Positions 48,094 through 59,666 of a stretch of DNA of 64,000 nucleotides are shown in pieces. A program made the translations under genes and the position numbers. The DNA is from Lithobates sylvaticus. Taxonomy: Eukaryota; Chordata; Amphibia; Anura; Ranidae. The DNA is taken from contig CM053029.1 of assembly GCA_028564925.1 (NCBI GenBank), forward strand, positions 33,913,026 through 33,977,025, read 5' to 3'. The notes under the pieces were generated by a model. The model worked only from the letters and a program-made list of their open reading frames with translations, was not told the origin of the DNA and searched no databases. Numbering within the stretch: the first letter of the stretch is position 1; each line of letters opens with the position of its first letter.

Positions 48094-48552
48094 ACAACGA
48101 GCGCATGCGCAGTGCCTTACTCGCGCCGGGCAGCGATATATTGAGAAACCCAGGAACAGGCCTATGTTAAAAAATGTTCAAGCGATGTTGGTAATGACAT
48201 AACTTTGCACAGATTGTGCAATATGGGTATTCTCTGATCATGCATGTGGGTCCACAGCCATTATGTATTGCATAAATCTGTAGAAACAGTAATAAAAAAA
48301 GACATTTATATTAATTGGGTCAATATATAACATGGGAGCATGAACGGTACAGTGTAGCATGTAAGGATATGAGCATATATATATAGTAGCAAACAGTAAA
48401 GTACAGGCTTGTAAAGTATGCTAGTTGTATATATGTGGAAGACTATAGGTCCAATTCACAGACCCCAGATTGTAATCCTTCAAGGTATGGTTTGAAGTTA
48501 AAGGCCTCGTTAAGGCCGGGGGGCGAAGTAGCATTAAGGTGGAAAATCCATC

Positions 48553-49191
48553 TTAGTTCGCTCTGTAATAGAGCTTTGTTATAATCGCCTCCACGATTGG
48601 GATATGGTCTAGGGCTTTAAACAGAATTTTTGGAGTAGAATCTGGATGCAAAAGCTCACAGTGTCGTCCAATGGGGAGATCAGGGTCTTTTTTGTTTATA
48701 CTGAGAAGGTGGCGATATATGCGTTTCCAGAAGGGTAGTTTAGTCTTTTCCACATAGAAACATCTGCATTCACATTCCAATAAGTAAACTATGCCGATTG
48801 AACGGCAATTGACATAGTGTTGAGGAAAAAATTGTTGACCATTAGGTAAAAAATTGTTAGTATTGGATTTGCAGAGGTATCTGCAATATCTGCAGTTACC
48901 ACAGGGAAAGATACCCACAAGTTTCGGACGCATGCGCATGCCCAGATCTCCCTGCGCGTCCGCTCCATCGGCGCCCTGCCTGTTCGCGCTCCACTCTGGA
49001 GCGCTGACAGTAGGAGAACTTCCGCCCGCGTCAGTGACGTCATGACGCTCATTGGACGTGCCCGCGCCCAGCGCCTGTACGTCAGGGGTCTCACACAGTG
49101 GGACAACACGCAGCCTGATAGGCTGCTGCCCCCCTAGCTTTGGCCAATCTCTACTCAGCGTCACAGGCACATCATACTTTCGCGCCTCCAT
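48553..49191 (-). pseudogene. GIY-YIG endonuclease domain of a Penelope-like element
   Basis: A frame of about 212 codons from the ATG at 49189-49191 (the in-frame GTG upstream is not a likely start). The first third is read from the arm sequence and is Gly/Ala/Arg-rich. Then comes a cysteine cluster CGNCRYC (near 48900), HYVNC near 48810, and the GIY-YIG core: GIVYLLECECRCFYVEKT near 48730-48785, followed by RIYRHL and GRHCELLH. In Penelope-like elements this domain cuts the target and normally lies behind a reverse transcriptase, which is absent here. The glycine of the usual YVGKT is E in this copy, and the far end of the domain is degraded, so activity is unlikely. Confidence 0.8.
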
Positions 49192-50093
49192 ACAGCTGAT
49201 TGTAATTACCTTACCCACTATAACTAACCAGAACTAGCGGCTATAGACATGCCGTTCACTATCTGGCGTTCCGTGGGGAAACAACACTTCATGCTGCCTC
49301 ATATACAGGTAATATTACTTATACCTCTATCTAGTAACTCCCTTTTGGGCCCTCATCTTTTGATCTATTTGACTAATACCCCACATCTTATACTTCCACA
49401 GCTTTCATTCCCCATTGACCATACGCTTTCAAGCCACAGGCCATCTGCCTGTTTCTTGTATGAGACCTTGCAGCTTTTGGAGCCCCCAACAGCCCGCCAT
49501 TTACTCGTAAGGCATTGTTACATGCTTTTAACAGTACTGGCAATACACTACTGTACACACCGGATCTATGAGGCCCATACTCGGTCCTCAATCCTATTAC
49601 ATTTGGAAGGGACTATTCTCTCTGCATGTGAGTACCACACCCACAACACACTATTCTGTTGATCTATATTATGGCACTTAATATGTAAATTCTCTGACCA
49701 TTTGTATTTTATATACTTATTGTACTAATATTTATCTGCTCACATTATTTAGATGTGAAAGAACAGGATATTAATCCGCCTTTGAAAAAGGACAAAAGTC
49801 CAAAACATGTCAGCGTTTTCCTAGACCTCACATATATTGCAAGTCTATAATCTCTCAATGTTAGAGATATCTTTATATTTTGTATCTATGTCCGACATTG
49901 TCAATTTGAGTATGCTTTATGTATGCCCTCTCTGACAGTTTGTCTAAACTGAGAAATATGTGCACTTTAGTGTATAGCCTGTAATAAACATACCTTTTTG
50001 AATTGCATATACTCTCCTTGTGTCTATCTAGTTCTACAAACATCCATTAGGGGTATTGGTCGTGTTTATGCACACTAGGCCTACATAATTTTT
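48921..50093. repeat. Right arm of the Penelope-like element
   Basis: Inverted partner of 46904-48093. It ends ctacataatttttt directly at the 16-bp duplication. The stretch tttgaaaaaggacaaaagtc near 49790-49810 is the counterpart of the hammerhead-like motif in the left arm. AATAAA occurs near 49985. Confidence 0.9.
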
Positions 50094-53000
50094 TATATAC
50101 TCTGTGTAGCAAATACAAGTGGGATAATCTTTGTGATGTCGATACCGACACTAACGGGGCAGACGTTAAGCAAAGTTCCCATGTTTCTCCATCTATGGGT
50201 CCCAAGTCCTTTTCCCAGCCCTTTCTACATGGGAGTTTGCTTGCATCATGAGTAGAGCCAAGTAATCTTACATAAGATTTCGAGATCATACCCTTCCTAT
50301 CTTACGCCAGCAGCACATCGTCTGTCAGGGGATGTACCACTGGGGTGAGTCTAGACAGTCTCTCCTCGCATTGCACAGCGTGTCTCAGTTGGAGATACCT
50401 ATAGAATTGTGTCCTGTGAAGAGAGAATTCCTCGCTAAGTTCCATAAAGGATTTAAAAACATTCCCAGCATACAGCTGAATGATATAGTGGATACCTGCT
50501 TCTTCCCAAACATGGAAATGGTCTAATTTATTAAGCTACTTATAATATTTGTTTCTCCATAAAGGAGTGAAGAGGCACACTCCTTTTACTTTAAAAAGTG
50601 CTCTAAGATATTTCCATAGTGTGTTTAGTAAAGTGGGAGTGGGAAGGTTAGTTGGCAGATGAGTTAGTCCTGCTTCCAGATGGGCTATTGCTGGGAGATT
50701 AGAATCTCTTGGAACCAGCATAGCCCTAATGGGGTCAAGGTCGTCTACTTTCCCCCAGTTACCAAGGTGTTGTATTTGGGAGGCTACAAAGTAGTATCTA
50801 ACATGGGGAACCGCCATACCTCCTTGGTCTTTAGCCAGTTGCAGCGAGCTCAGTTTAATGCGAGCTGGTTTATTGCCCTAGATTAGGTCCCTGAATTGTG
50901 TATCTATTTGTGTGAACCATCTATGTGTTATCCATATGGGAGTATTGTGTAATATGTAAAGGAGTTGTTGTGTCCATACCATTTTGGTGAGGTTTACCCT
51001 CCCAGTAACGGAGAGCGGTAGCTTTTTCCATGCCATGCATTTTACTTTAAATTTTTGGAGCAATGGGGTTAAGTTTAGTTTCAAGTATTGTGTAGGATCC
51101 CCCGTCACTTGTATACCTACGTATCTAAATTCTTCCACTATGAGAATGTCTTTCGCGCTCTCCGGTAGAGGCTTTGGCAGGGGGTCTATGGGCATTATGA
51201 CTGACTTGTTCCAGTTAATACTGAAGCCGGATAGCTCAGCAAATTCAGCTATCAAGTTCATTACATTGCAGAGGGACTTATCTGTGTCTCCCAGATATAT
51301 TAAGGTATCATCTGCATACAGGGATATTATGTCTTGTCTGGGGCCCCTCTGGAAACCTGTGATACCCTGTGTTTCTCTGATGTGAATGGCTAGCAGCTCC
51401 AAAGCTATGGCAAACAACAGGGGGGGGCAATGGGCACCCCTGTCGTGTGCCTCTGTGGAGTTGAAATGCCTCTGATATTTCCCAATTAATCCGCATTCTG
51501 GCTATAGGAGAGCTATACAATAGTTGGATCCATTTCAAAAAAGTAGGGCCCACTCCAAATTTAGTCAATAAATAAATAGGGCCATTCAACGATATTGAAC
51601 GCTCCAGCGAGAGAATGGCCCTATTTCCTGGGTTGTCAGTGGGAATCTGGAGGTTTAAAAATAGTCTGCGTAGATTCTGAGAAGTGGACCTCGTTGGGAT
51701 AAAACCCGATTGATCCCTATGTATTATACTTTGTATGCATTTAGCCAATCTGTTAGCCAGAATCCTGGCCAAGAGTTTGACATCAAACGTGAGTAATGAC
51801 ATAGGTCTATATGAGTCGGGCGATAGGGGGTCCTTACCAGGTTTCAGTAGCACTACAATAAGTGCCTCATTCATAGAGGCAGGTAGTGATCCTGTCTCAA
51901 ATGCAGCATTATAAACTTTTAGTAGAGTAGGAATAAGCTGTGACGTGTACCGCTTGTATACTTCTGATGGCAACCCGTCAGACCCAGGAGCTCGGCCATT
52001 TTGTGCTTGGGCCATAGCCTCAACCAGATCATCCTCAGTGAGAGGAGCATCTAATAGGGCTATATCTGAATCTGAGACACATGGTATGGGGTATCTGTCA
52101 AGGAAGGAACAAATGTCTTCCCGTGAGGGATGGACTTTAGAGGAGTAAACTCCCTGAAAAAATCATTTAAAAACGTCTATGACAGCAGTAGTGGAGTGGT
52201 GTACCATTCCATGAGCATCCTTTATAGCACTAATCTGTGAGGAAGTTTGTTGGGACCTAACCAGGAGTGCAAGCATATGTCCCGTGTTTTCCCCTTCTTC
52301 AAAGTGAGACTGTTGTAGGAAAAAACTCTTATTCTCTGCTAGTTGCAGCGATAGGTCTCTGAGCATAGATTGAGCAACCACGTTCTTTTTTTGTTATCAT
52401 CCGTTTGAATCCGCTACATACCGTGCCTCTGACCCTTGTGCTTCCTTTAGGACTGTCTGTTCCCATTGTTTAGTGGAGATTTTGATCTGGGTTATTACTC
52501 TGATGAATTGGCCTCGCAAATATGCCTTAGCTGCATCCCATACAACATCAATGGGTGAAGCTATCAGGTTAATTTTAAAGAAGGACTCCATTAGTTCCAG
52601 TATTGGATCAGGAGCAGGGATTAAGGATAACCAAAAAGGGTTAAGTTTCTACAGGGTTTTACATTTGATCGCCCCCAGTCTCAGGTCTACCGAGAATGGC
52701 GAGTGATCAGAGATCTGTCTGGGGTGATACTGTGATGACTCCAACAATGGCAAAAGAAGGTCATTACCTAGTCCCATGTCAATTCTAGATAGCCCCCCCA
52801 CTGATGCTGACTGGCATGAGTACATCCTAGAATCTGGATTGCATATTCTCCATACATCATTAAGACCCATTTCAGATAAAACGGAAGCGAACGGAGTTAA
52901 GCCGCGCCTCCCCTGCCCTCCAACCCCTGATCGGGCGTGCAGCTTGTCCTTCTCATGTTCAAGCTAATTATTAAAGTCGCCAAAGTGCTGGCACGCCCGG

Positions 53001-54128
53001 GCAGCGGGCCAGAAAGTCTGCCAAAACCTTCATTGTAACAGTTGAGAATGGGGGAGGAATATACATTCCTACCAATACATATGTGGTCCCGTATAAAGTA
53101 CAAAGTAAAAATATATATCTGCCTTCAGGGTCAGTCTTGACTTCTATGGCTGAGAATGGTGTATCTCTCTTTATCAGGAGACACACCCCCCTCGAGTATA
53201 CAGAATGTGTGGCGTGGAATTGGTGACAAAATTGTCGAGTAGCCAACCTAGGAGAGGGGGATGGAGGGAGGTGAGTTTCCTGCAGACAGATTACTTCTGC
53301 ACCAATTTGTTTGATGGTGCGGAGCACGGCTATGCGTTTAACTGGGTTATTTAGACCCCTAACATTCCATGATAAAATCCTAGTTATCCTAGACATTTTA
53401 AATTTGTGATATTAGTAAGCAGGGTAACCTCAGTGAATATATTACAGATAAGACATAAGTAGTGGTTAACTGCCAGATCCAGTTTGGCATTGCAAAAAGT
53501 GTAAGGATGGGGTATCATTGCATTTTGGAGTGTCAGTAGGTGTAGCGTGTCATATGGTACCAGTGAATGAATGAGGGCGAGTGCCCAGAGTCCAGGGATC
53601 TTCTTCTGCAAGAGGGGTGGACTTGCTGAGGGTTTGGCAGTGCAGTGGACATCAGAACAAAAGAGAATCAAACAACTGGCCAACGTGGCCGAACTGGTGT
53701 GCCAAATGGCTGTTGGAGGTCTGAACCTGACCATCCTGGGGTCGACAGTGGAAGCGAACTGTAGTGTCTTACAACTTCTCAACAGCGAGAAAAATAAGCC
53801 GTGGTGTTCCTGTATGACCAAATAACAACAGTTTCCTCCACTTTAACATATTCCCTTTCTTCCTTGTTTTAGCAAAGAACAAAGGGGGAAGCAAAAATGG
53901 CATGATGCCTTGTTGTACAGTACTTTACCCTTCAGGAGGAGCGTGATGTCGGTTGCGGGTTTCTCGGAGAGACCGTTCCTCTCTGTCCAGCCATCGTGCG
54001 GCCCCTGCTGGCTGATCAAAGAAGTGCACTGAGCCCAGTGCTTCGACCTGTAGGCGAGAAGGGTACAACATGGCGTATTTCAAATCCAGAGATCTCAGGC
54101 GTTTCTTTAAATCTATGAACTTTGGGCA

Positions 54129-54999
54129 TTATTTTTGTAGCTCTGCAGAAAAGTCTGGGAAAAAAGATATTTTAGCATTATCAATTTTCAAAGCCTCAGT
54201 TTTAATTCTGGCATTGTGTAGGATTGAGTCCCGGTCTTTGTAGTGTAGAAGCTTAAATAGGAAAGGCCTCGGTGGAGCACCCGGCTGCAGAGGCCTCGAT
54301 GGGACCCTGTGTGCTCTTTCAACTGAAAACATAGGGGTAAAGGCTTCTCTCCCAAATGCTGCAATCAGCCATTTTTCAATGAAATCCACAGGATTCTTAC
54401 CTTCTATTCTTTCAGGGAGACCTATGGCTCTGATGTTACTTCTCCTCATTCTATTTTCCAATTCCTCCAAACGTGAGGAATGCTGTGTAAGGAGGTGGTT
54501 ATTGTATGTAAGATCTCTCTGCATGGGTGCCATGTCATCTTCCATTGAACTCACCCTCCCCTCTAATGCTGATGCCCGTTCCCTTCGTTTTTGTGTGTCT
54601 TGCCTCAGGAAAGTAATTTCTGCTTTAACCCCTTTTATTTCTGCTGTAAGGGCTGTAAGAGATGCATTACACGAGTTTACTGCAGAGAATATGTCTCTTA
54701 GGGAGGGTTCAGTATCCCTTCATGACTGGAGTGGACATGAGGCCTAGCTGAGACACAGGCAGGAGTACTCACTGTGTCCAGCCCGATCCACCGACATCCT
54801 CAAGCGGGATCGTGCCATCCGCTTCAGACGAGCCTCCGGAGGAGTTATCCGGTGTGTGAATCGCTGTGCCAAGGAATCGGGAAAACAGCTTTTCGGCCGC
54901 CTTTCTGTGCTTCTCCTTAGTGGTGCGTTGTGGTAAGGCGCCATTTTGGGCCATGCTGTCCGCCGTCCGGGCCGGATTTTGTCTTTTAGCGACGGACAT
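54129..54999 (-). pseudogene. L1 ORF1, broken
   Basis: The ATG at 54997-54999 opens MSVAKRQNPARTADSMAQNG, an N-terminus with a basic stretch, and this frame stops near 54769. The conserved part resumes in another frame at 54554-54129: a coiled-coil region, LEELENRMRRSNIRAIGLPE (RRM-like domain start), FSVERAHRVPSRP, and ISFFPDFSAELQK close to a stop. In related ORF1 proteins the helical C-terminal domain continues beyond this point, and similar residues can be read in another frame near 54010-54110. The 5' leader is 172 bp. Confidence 0.82.
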
Positions 55000-55726
55000 C
55001 AGCCGAGTCTAGGGCCGCTGCTGGGATGGATGTATGCGGAGATCTTCCGACAGCCTGTGGATCTTGTCAGCCGAGAAATGGGGTAAGTCTACAGGATAAA
55101 TGATCGGATGTGTGGCGGAGAGAACTGAAGGTACGTCCGACTACATCCGCTGCCTGGCCATGCCCCCCCTTATGTTCTTTCCATTTGGTTGTGATAGATT
55201 TGATGGTGCTCCTAAGGATCATCAAAGATTTGGATATTTTTGTATAACCTAACCCTGACTTGTACTTCTCAACAACATTGTCCCTTAATTGTTTGGAGAG
55301 TTCCTTGGTCTTCATGGTAGTGTTTGGTTAGTGGTGCCTCTTGCTTCAGTGTTGCAGCCTCTGGGGCCTTTCAAAAAGGTTTGTATATGTAATGACAGAT
55401 CATGTGACACTTAAATTGCACACAGGTGGACATCATTTCACAAATTATGTAACTTCTGAAGGTAATTGGTTGCACCAGAGCTTTTTATGGGCTTCATAAC
55501 AAAGGGGATGAATACATACGCACATGGCAATTATGAGTTTTTTATTTATGAAAAACAGTTTTATGCATATATTTTTCTAATTTTACTTCAACAATTTCAC
55601 CAACTGAGACTATTGTGTTCTGATCCATCACATATAATTCAGATTAAAAAAAAAAATTAACTAAAGGCTGTAATGTAACAACAAAATAGGTAAAAAGCCA
55701 AGGGCGTGACTACTTTAACAAGGCAC

Positions 55727-55728
<2 letters not shown>

Positions 55729-55786
<58 letters not shown>

Positions 55787-55922
55787 TAAATATACACACA
55801 CACACATACACACACACACACTAGTCTGACTGTATATATATATATATATATATATAAATACACTGCCTGTACTGACTGAATATAGAGTTTACACTGTATA
55901 TATAGGCTACGCTGAATGCAGA

Positions 55923-55965
<43 letters not shown>

Positions 55966-55990
55966 CTAGTCTGACTGTATATATATATTA
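55729..55990. repeat. TA and CA microsatellites
   Basis: TA repeats lie at about 55735-55780, 55832-55855 and 55924-55962, with CA repeats at about 55793-55820. They directly adjoin the right end of the Tc1 element. Tyr/Ile-rich frames here are artefacts. Confidence 0.95.
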
Positions 55991-56360
55991 AATACACTGT
56001 CACTAACTAACTAACCTGCCTTCCTAATCTAGCTTAATTATCTCTGTCCACTATAACACACTATACCGGCACTGTGTAAGCAGCCTTATATAGTGTGGCT
56101 CGTGGACTTAGTCCCCCTGAGCCACGATTGGCCAAAGCCACCCTGTCTTTGGCCAATTATGGCTCTCAATTAGGAACGTGCTGTGACTGGCCAAAGCATG
56201 CAGGTCAGGTGTATGCTTTGGCCAATCATCATACAGCAATGCACTGAGGTCTTGCAGTGCATTATGGGGCGCTCAAATTTGCTGCGAATGCCCCATAAAA
56301 TTTGCTGTTCGGGAACAGGCGAACACCCGATGTTTGAGTCGAACTTGAAGCTCATCCCTA

Positions 56361-56499
56361 TTGATTGATAATAAATGGCTTCAGCCAAATACTAACCATG
56401 ATTGAAAGAAATGTTTTTGAGTTATCATTAATATTCTCTGAAAAATGGCCAAGAAATCATAAATTCTTCCAGGGTATGTAAACTTATGAGCACAACTGT
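56361..56499. mobile_element. End of another Tc1/mariner element
   Basis: It ends ttatgagcacaactg followed by TA. Read inverted, it starts cagttgtgctcataagttta, a typical outer end of a Tc1-type element, and continues with Tc1-like inverted-repeat sequence. Only one end is present. The hAT right end abuts it at 56360. Confidence 0.7.
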
Positions 56500-56502
56500 A
56501 TA

Positions 56503-57439
56503 CTTATAACATATCCATATAGGATTCACTACATACCTCATGTATATTGTTATGGGACACATGACCCCCCCCCCCCCCCTTACTAGTCAGCCTTTAAAGA
56601 GTAATGACCTCTCTATCTGGAGGCCTACACAAAGGTAACTTCATTCTCAATTTTGGATTAGAGTCTTTTCTTTTTTAACATATAGTGTCATTATCTTTAT
56701 TTCATGAACTTCATTACTTTACATGTGGACTCATTATTGGCTATTTAACCTTTCAGGTCTGATCAGACCATTTTATGTCTACATACCTTTGACCCAGTAG
56801 GACATTTGCCATTCTCCCTTTATATTGTAAAATATGTGGTTTCTAAACCTTTGGCGTAAATAACAGTATTCATCTTATACAATATATAAAGGGTAAGTCT
56901 GGGCTTGATAATGTTTTATTTTTTGTTTGGCCTTATTTTTACCACCCACATATGGCTTAAGCATATCTTAATTTTTTTTATTAATTCAGCTTTATGACAA
57001 GTGCCATTACATCTTATGCACTGCAATACTATTTGTCTAGATCGTATCCTTGAATATATCTTCAGTCTATCTGTTGAAGGGTAAGCTGGCTTTGTTAGAC
57101 TCTATTCCATTTTTTGAATTATGGCCCAACCCTTACCATCTATTGCTATATTAGCTTACATCTATATTTTTCTATTCTGCTGATACAGTTTAATCTACTG
57201 ATTTACATACCTGAGGGGATATCCTCCCATGGGTCAGCAGACTATAGATGACCTCTGATCTCTTCCTTCACTTTACTCTGCATGTTAGTTTTTTGCCTAT
57301 TGGGGTAAGTAATGACCTCTTATACATGTCTTTGTTGGGGCTAATTATTACTCTTTAAAGGATGACTAGTAGGGGGATCATGTGCCCCATAACAATATAC
57401 ATGTGGTAAGTAGCGAATCCTATATGGATATGTTATAAG
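56503..57439. repeat. Inverted repeat with arms of about 100 bp
   Basis: The left arm, 56503-56605 (acttataacatatccatata to ctttaaagagtaat), matches 57343-57439 in reverse with a few differences and a longer C tract at the left. The interior of about 740 bp has no supported gene. The arrangement may be another foldback or Penelope-like remnant. Confidence 0.75.
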
Positions 57440-57590
57440 CATTTATGATGTTTGGATCTGTACCAATATATTTTGAAGTAATATCTAACTCTATATTTTG
57501 TGTTGATTATCCCTCCCCCCCCCCCCATTTGTTGTAGATCTGTTCTTATTCTGTAAATAGGTTTTTCCAATATACAAACTTATGCTTGTC

Positions 57591-57690
57591 CTGAAGAAGC
57601 GGATTTTCCGTAAAACCCTGCTAAATTATTTAGTATGACTAATATTGTAACATTTTATGTGGACAATAATAAATATGTTTGTTGTATTTT
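57591..57690 (+). other. Degenerate hammerhead-like motif and poly-A signal
   Basis: ctgaagaagcggattttccg followed by taaaaccc has the order of a hammerhead core (CUGANGA, stem-loop, then GAAA), but GAAA is replaced by TAAAA. AATAAA follows near 57669. Such sequences are common at Penelope-like ends. Confidence 0.4.
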
Positions 57691-57720
57691 TTTTCTGTAC
57701 TGTGTGAAATAAAAGACAAA

Positions 57721-58630
57721 GCTTTTAGATAATTTCTTCTATTCCTCTTTGTGATTATAGAGGTATGTTTAAAGTCCCGATATCAATTCACATTTGTCCT
57801 TCTTAAACGCATCGGGATGATACCTCTATATCACTATTATTAGAGATACACTCCATTCCACAAACAAATAGTCCCTATTCATTTATTTGTATTTGTTTTA
57901 GTCATGTCCATTGTAGAATATTCTTCTAACCCCCATGGTCATATTCATCGCTGTTGACTCCTGTACTCACCCTAGCTAATGCTAATAATTTCTCTACAAG
58001 TATCATTTTTACCCTTGTGCAGCATTAGTCTTTGTGTGCTGACCCTATCCTCCAACTTAACATTGTGTCCTTGTGAGCTGACCCCATTCCCCAACTCACC
58101 ATCGTATCCTTGTGTCCTAGTTCATCTCCTGCTCAGCTTTGTATACTAGCATCCCGGTTCTTACCTTAAACCATCTTTGTATGCTAAAGTTGGCATCACC
58201 TAGTACTCACTCTGGACACAGTAACCCTATAAAGATTTTATTTTACCTAACATTTTTTTCTTCAGTACTAGTTCTAGTCTTTTAACATGTTTTTACTGTT
58301 ACTAGCCCCTACTATAATTAGTTTTGGTTTCTGGTATAATGGTCCTAGCTGAGCTCAGCCTTGTGTCCATGCAACCATCTAGGCAGGATTTCACCTGTTT
58401 TCCTTCTTCACCTTTCTTGTCATTTTTCATTGTTGGTTTGGGTAATGGCCCTTGTGATGCACAGCTGGGCTTCCTCTTATATTAGTCTAGGCAGGTATAG
58501 CACTCCTCCACCTGTATACTAGCCATGTCCAACCTTGTTTTTTTTGTACACAACCTCTAACAACACTTTGTCTTCTTACACTTGGCAGTCATGCTCAGAT
58601 GTAAGCTATCTATCTCTTTTTGCTTTACAG
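57721..58630. other. Unassigned sequence
   Basis: About 900 bp with no feature I can support, apart from a pyrimidine-rich end that could be the intron before the next feature. Confidence 0.5.
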
Positions 58631-58731
58631 AGGAGAACCTCATAGATGAAGATATGTTTCTAGAAGCCTGGGTTACTTCACTTGGACATTCATTTACCTC
58701 TGAAGAAGTGATATTGAGGATTACTCCCAAT
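58631..58731 (+). CDS. Candidate host exon, unidentified protein
   Basis: A 101-nt open stretch preceded by tctctttttgctttacag (a good acceptor with pyrimidine tract) and followed by gtgagt (a good donor). In the open frame it reads ENLIDEDMFLEAWVTSLGHS then FTSEEVILRITPN, entering after two bases of a split codon and leaving at a codon boundary. The residues look like ordinary protein sequence, unlike the repeats around it. I do not recognise the family. It may also be chance; an intron or lost exons would lie on both sides. Confidence 0.4.
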
Positions 58732-58803
58732 GTGAGTCTTGTGCTTATGAATGTCAGTATTCAGGCCTTTACACTGGATTTTGAAAGAGGTAAGCCACAT
58801 TAG

Positions 58804-59666
58804 GGTGACAATATTGACATTCGTTATGTAGAATTTTACCTACACCTTTAACTCATGGTGATCTGATCTCAGAATTGTAGACAGGATCATCAAATTCTGT
58901 GGAATCCTCTCATTAAGTTGTTTGTTACATTTTCTTTTTATTCAAAACAAATGTGCTACTTTTTATTAATATTTTAATGTCAGGGGCATTTTCTGATGTA
59001 GGGTTTGTGTCTCGACTCTCTCACCTTAACTTAACCCTCTCCCACCCATTGTCTACACCACCCAGAGGAAACCTGGAGCAAGAGTCATTAATGACCTTTC
59101 TTTTGAATATGCTGTTTGCATGTCTGACCATCAAACTTCAGCATTTCAATTACACAGACCCTGAACAGTTTACAGATCTGAAGTTTTATCCTTGATCTAT
59201 CTTTCCTTGCTGCATGCTAGTGCTAAGTCAGTCACCAAGGAAGACCAAAACCCAGAAATAACTAACATTTTCAGAACTCAGCTGCAGCATTCAAAGTATT
59301 TCCATTTTTAGGAGAGCTGCTCTCTCCTCCAGGGCATTCTCTGACATATAAACCCTTCTTGTAAGAAAAAGCATAGAAGTTGCTGGAATAGCTGATCAGT
59401 GGACAGCACAGTTCCCAGGTGCCTAATGGAAAGCCCAGATCGCTACTTGTGATTTAGAGCTGTCCAATCATGTAACCATGGCAATAGTGAATCACAGGGT
59501 AACATGATCATAAAGCCTGCCCCATCTCCTGGCATCAGAACCCCCTTAAAGGGCAATGGAAAATGGAAAAATAGCTGGCTCATTATAAGGGTTCCAACTC
59601 ATCCCAAAGGCATTCAGTAGGATTGAGGTCAGGGCTCTGTACAGGACACTCTATGGATCTGGCTTA
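58804..59666. other. Unassigned sequence, possible intron
   Basis: No supported feature. An 80-codon frame at 58953-59195 has no clear splice sites or known motif. Confidence 0.45.

Larger units (their letters stand above)
46830..50093 (-). mobile_element. Penelope-like foldback element with 16-bp target duplication
   Basis: The flanks tatatactctgtgtag at 46814-46829 and 50094-50109 are identical, and removing the block restores the L1 ORF2 frame. The element consists of two inverted arms of about 1.17 kb (46904-48093 and 48921-50093) around a unique centre of about 830 bp, with 74 extra bp at the left. The centre encodes a GIY-YIG endonuclease domain typical of Penelope-like elements. No reverse transcriptase is present. 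Inverted, LTR-like terminal arms are known in this group. Confidence 0.85.
46341..53396 (-). pseudogene. L1 ORF2, broken and interrupted
   Basis: The start ATG at 53394-53396 gives MSRITRILSWNVRGLNNPVK, then CLQETHL. The rest of the endonuclease (SRIDMGLG, SDHSPF) lies in another frame near 52700-52800. The reverse transcriptase has APGSDG near 51980, SYRPMSLLTFDVK near 51800, GTRQGCPL near 51420 and YADD near 51300. The first catalytic aspartate is lost: the usual LSLDAEKAFD reads LSLERSISLN. The cysteine motif CPKCNGHRGDLMHMMWKCPK is at about 46700-46770, beyond the Penelope-like insertion. The reading HLYLLHRVY then RTPSRLHKWGF is continuous across that insertion. Several stops and frameshifts are present. 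Confidence 0.9.
45846..55171 (-). mobile_element. Full-length L1-clade LINE with 15-bp target duplication
   Basis: The flanks atgttctttccattt at 45831-45845 and 55172-55186 are identical. The 3' end on the minus strand runs into A residues (Ts at 45845-45850 on the plus strand), and the 5' end begins aggggggcatggccaggcag. ORF1 starts at 54999 and ORF2 spans 53396-46341. Without the Penelope-like insertion the element is about 6.06 kb. It is a different L1 lineage from the two plus-strand copies. Confidence 0.93.
44945..55313 (-). pseudogene. Tc1 transposase, broken and split by an L1
   Basis: The N-terminus MKTKELSKQLRDNVVEKYKS with a helix-turn-helix (LGYTKISKSLMILRSTIKSI) lies at 55200-55313. 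After the L1 the frame resumes at about 45831 with GTTANLPRDGRIPK. Catalytic positions are WSDETKIELCG (D, near 45520), [10 protein letters not shown] (D) and [11 protein letters not shown] (E, near 45150), again with Tc1-type spacing. Frame changes occur near 45400 and 45110. It is clearly older than the Tc1 at 23.5 kb and belongs to a different Tc1 lineage, since the terminal sequences differ. Confidence 0.9.
44742..55728 (-). mobile_element. Tc1/mariner element split by an L1
   Basis: The left end cagtgctttgcaaaagtatt and the inverted right end (aaggcactg at 55720-55728) are the ends of one Tc1-type element; the next 50 bp also match in inverted orientation. The left flank is TA. The right flank is tg next to a TA microsatellite. 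The L1 at 45846-55171 sits in its transposase gene with a 15-bp duplication. Without the L1 the Tc1 is about 1.65 kb. Confidence 0.88.
44100..56360. mobile_element. hAT remnant that hosts a four-level nest
   Basis: The right end gctcatcccta at 56350-56360, preceded by gttcgggaacaggcgaacac, matches the other tagggatgagc hATs. The left part (44114-44160, ggggacccgggt then ccccaggggacatgtatcaatg) matches the inner right region of the hAT at 12.8 kb in reverse orientation, so it belongs to the same family. The left terminus is missing or unrecognised. The Tc1 element at 44742-55728 lies within it. Confidence 0.55.

Noticed and set aside
46830-50093. Assembly artefact explaining the large inverted repeat
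   Set aside because: The two arms differ at scattered positions, the left arm has 74 extra bp, and a 16-bp duplication flanks the unit with the L1 frame restored outside; this fits a real insertion better than a misassembly.
55657-56003. Tyr/Ile-rich small proteins
   Set aside because: Translations of TA and CA microsatellites next to a Tc1 end.
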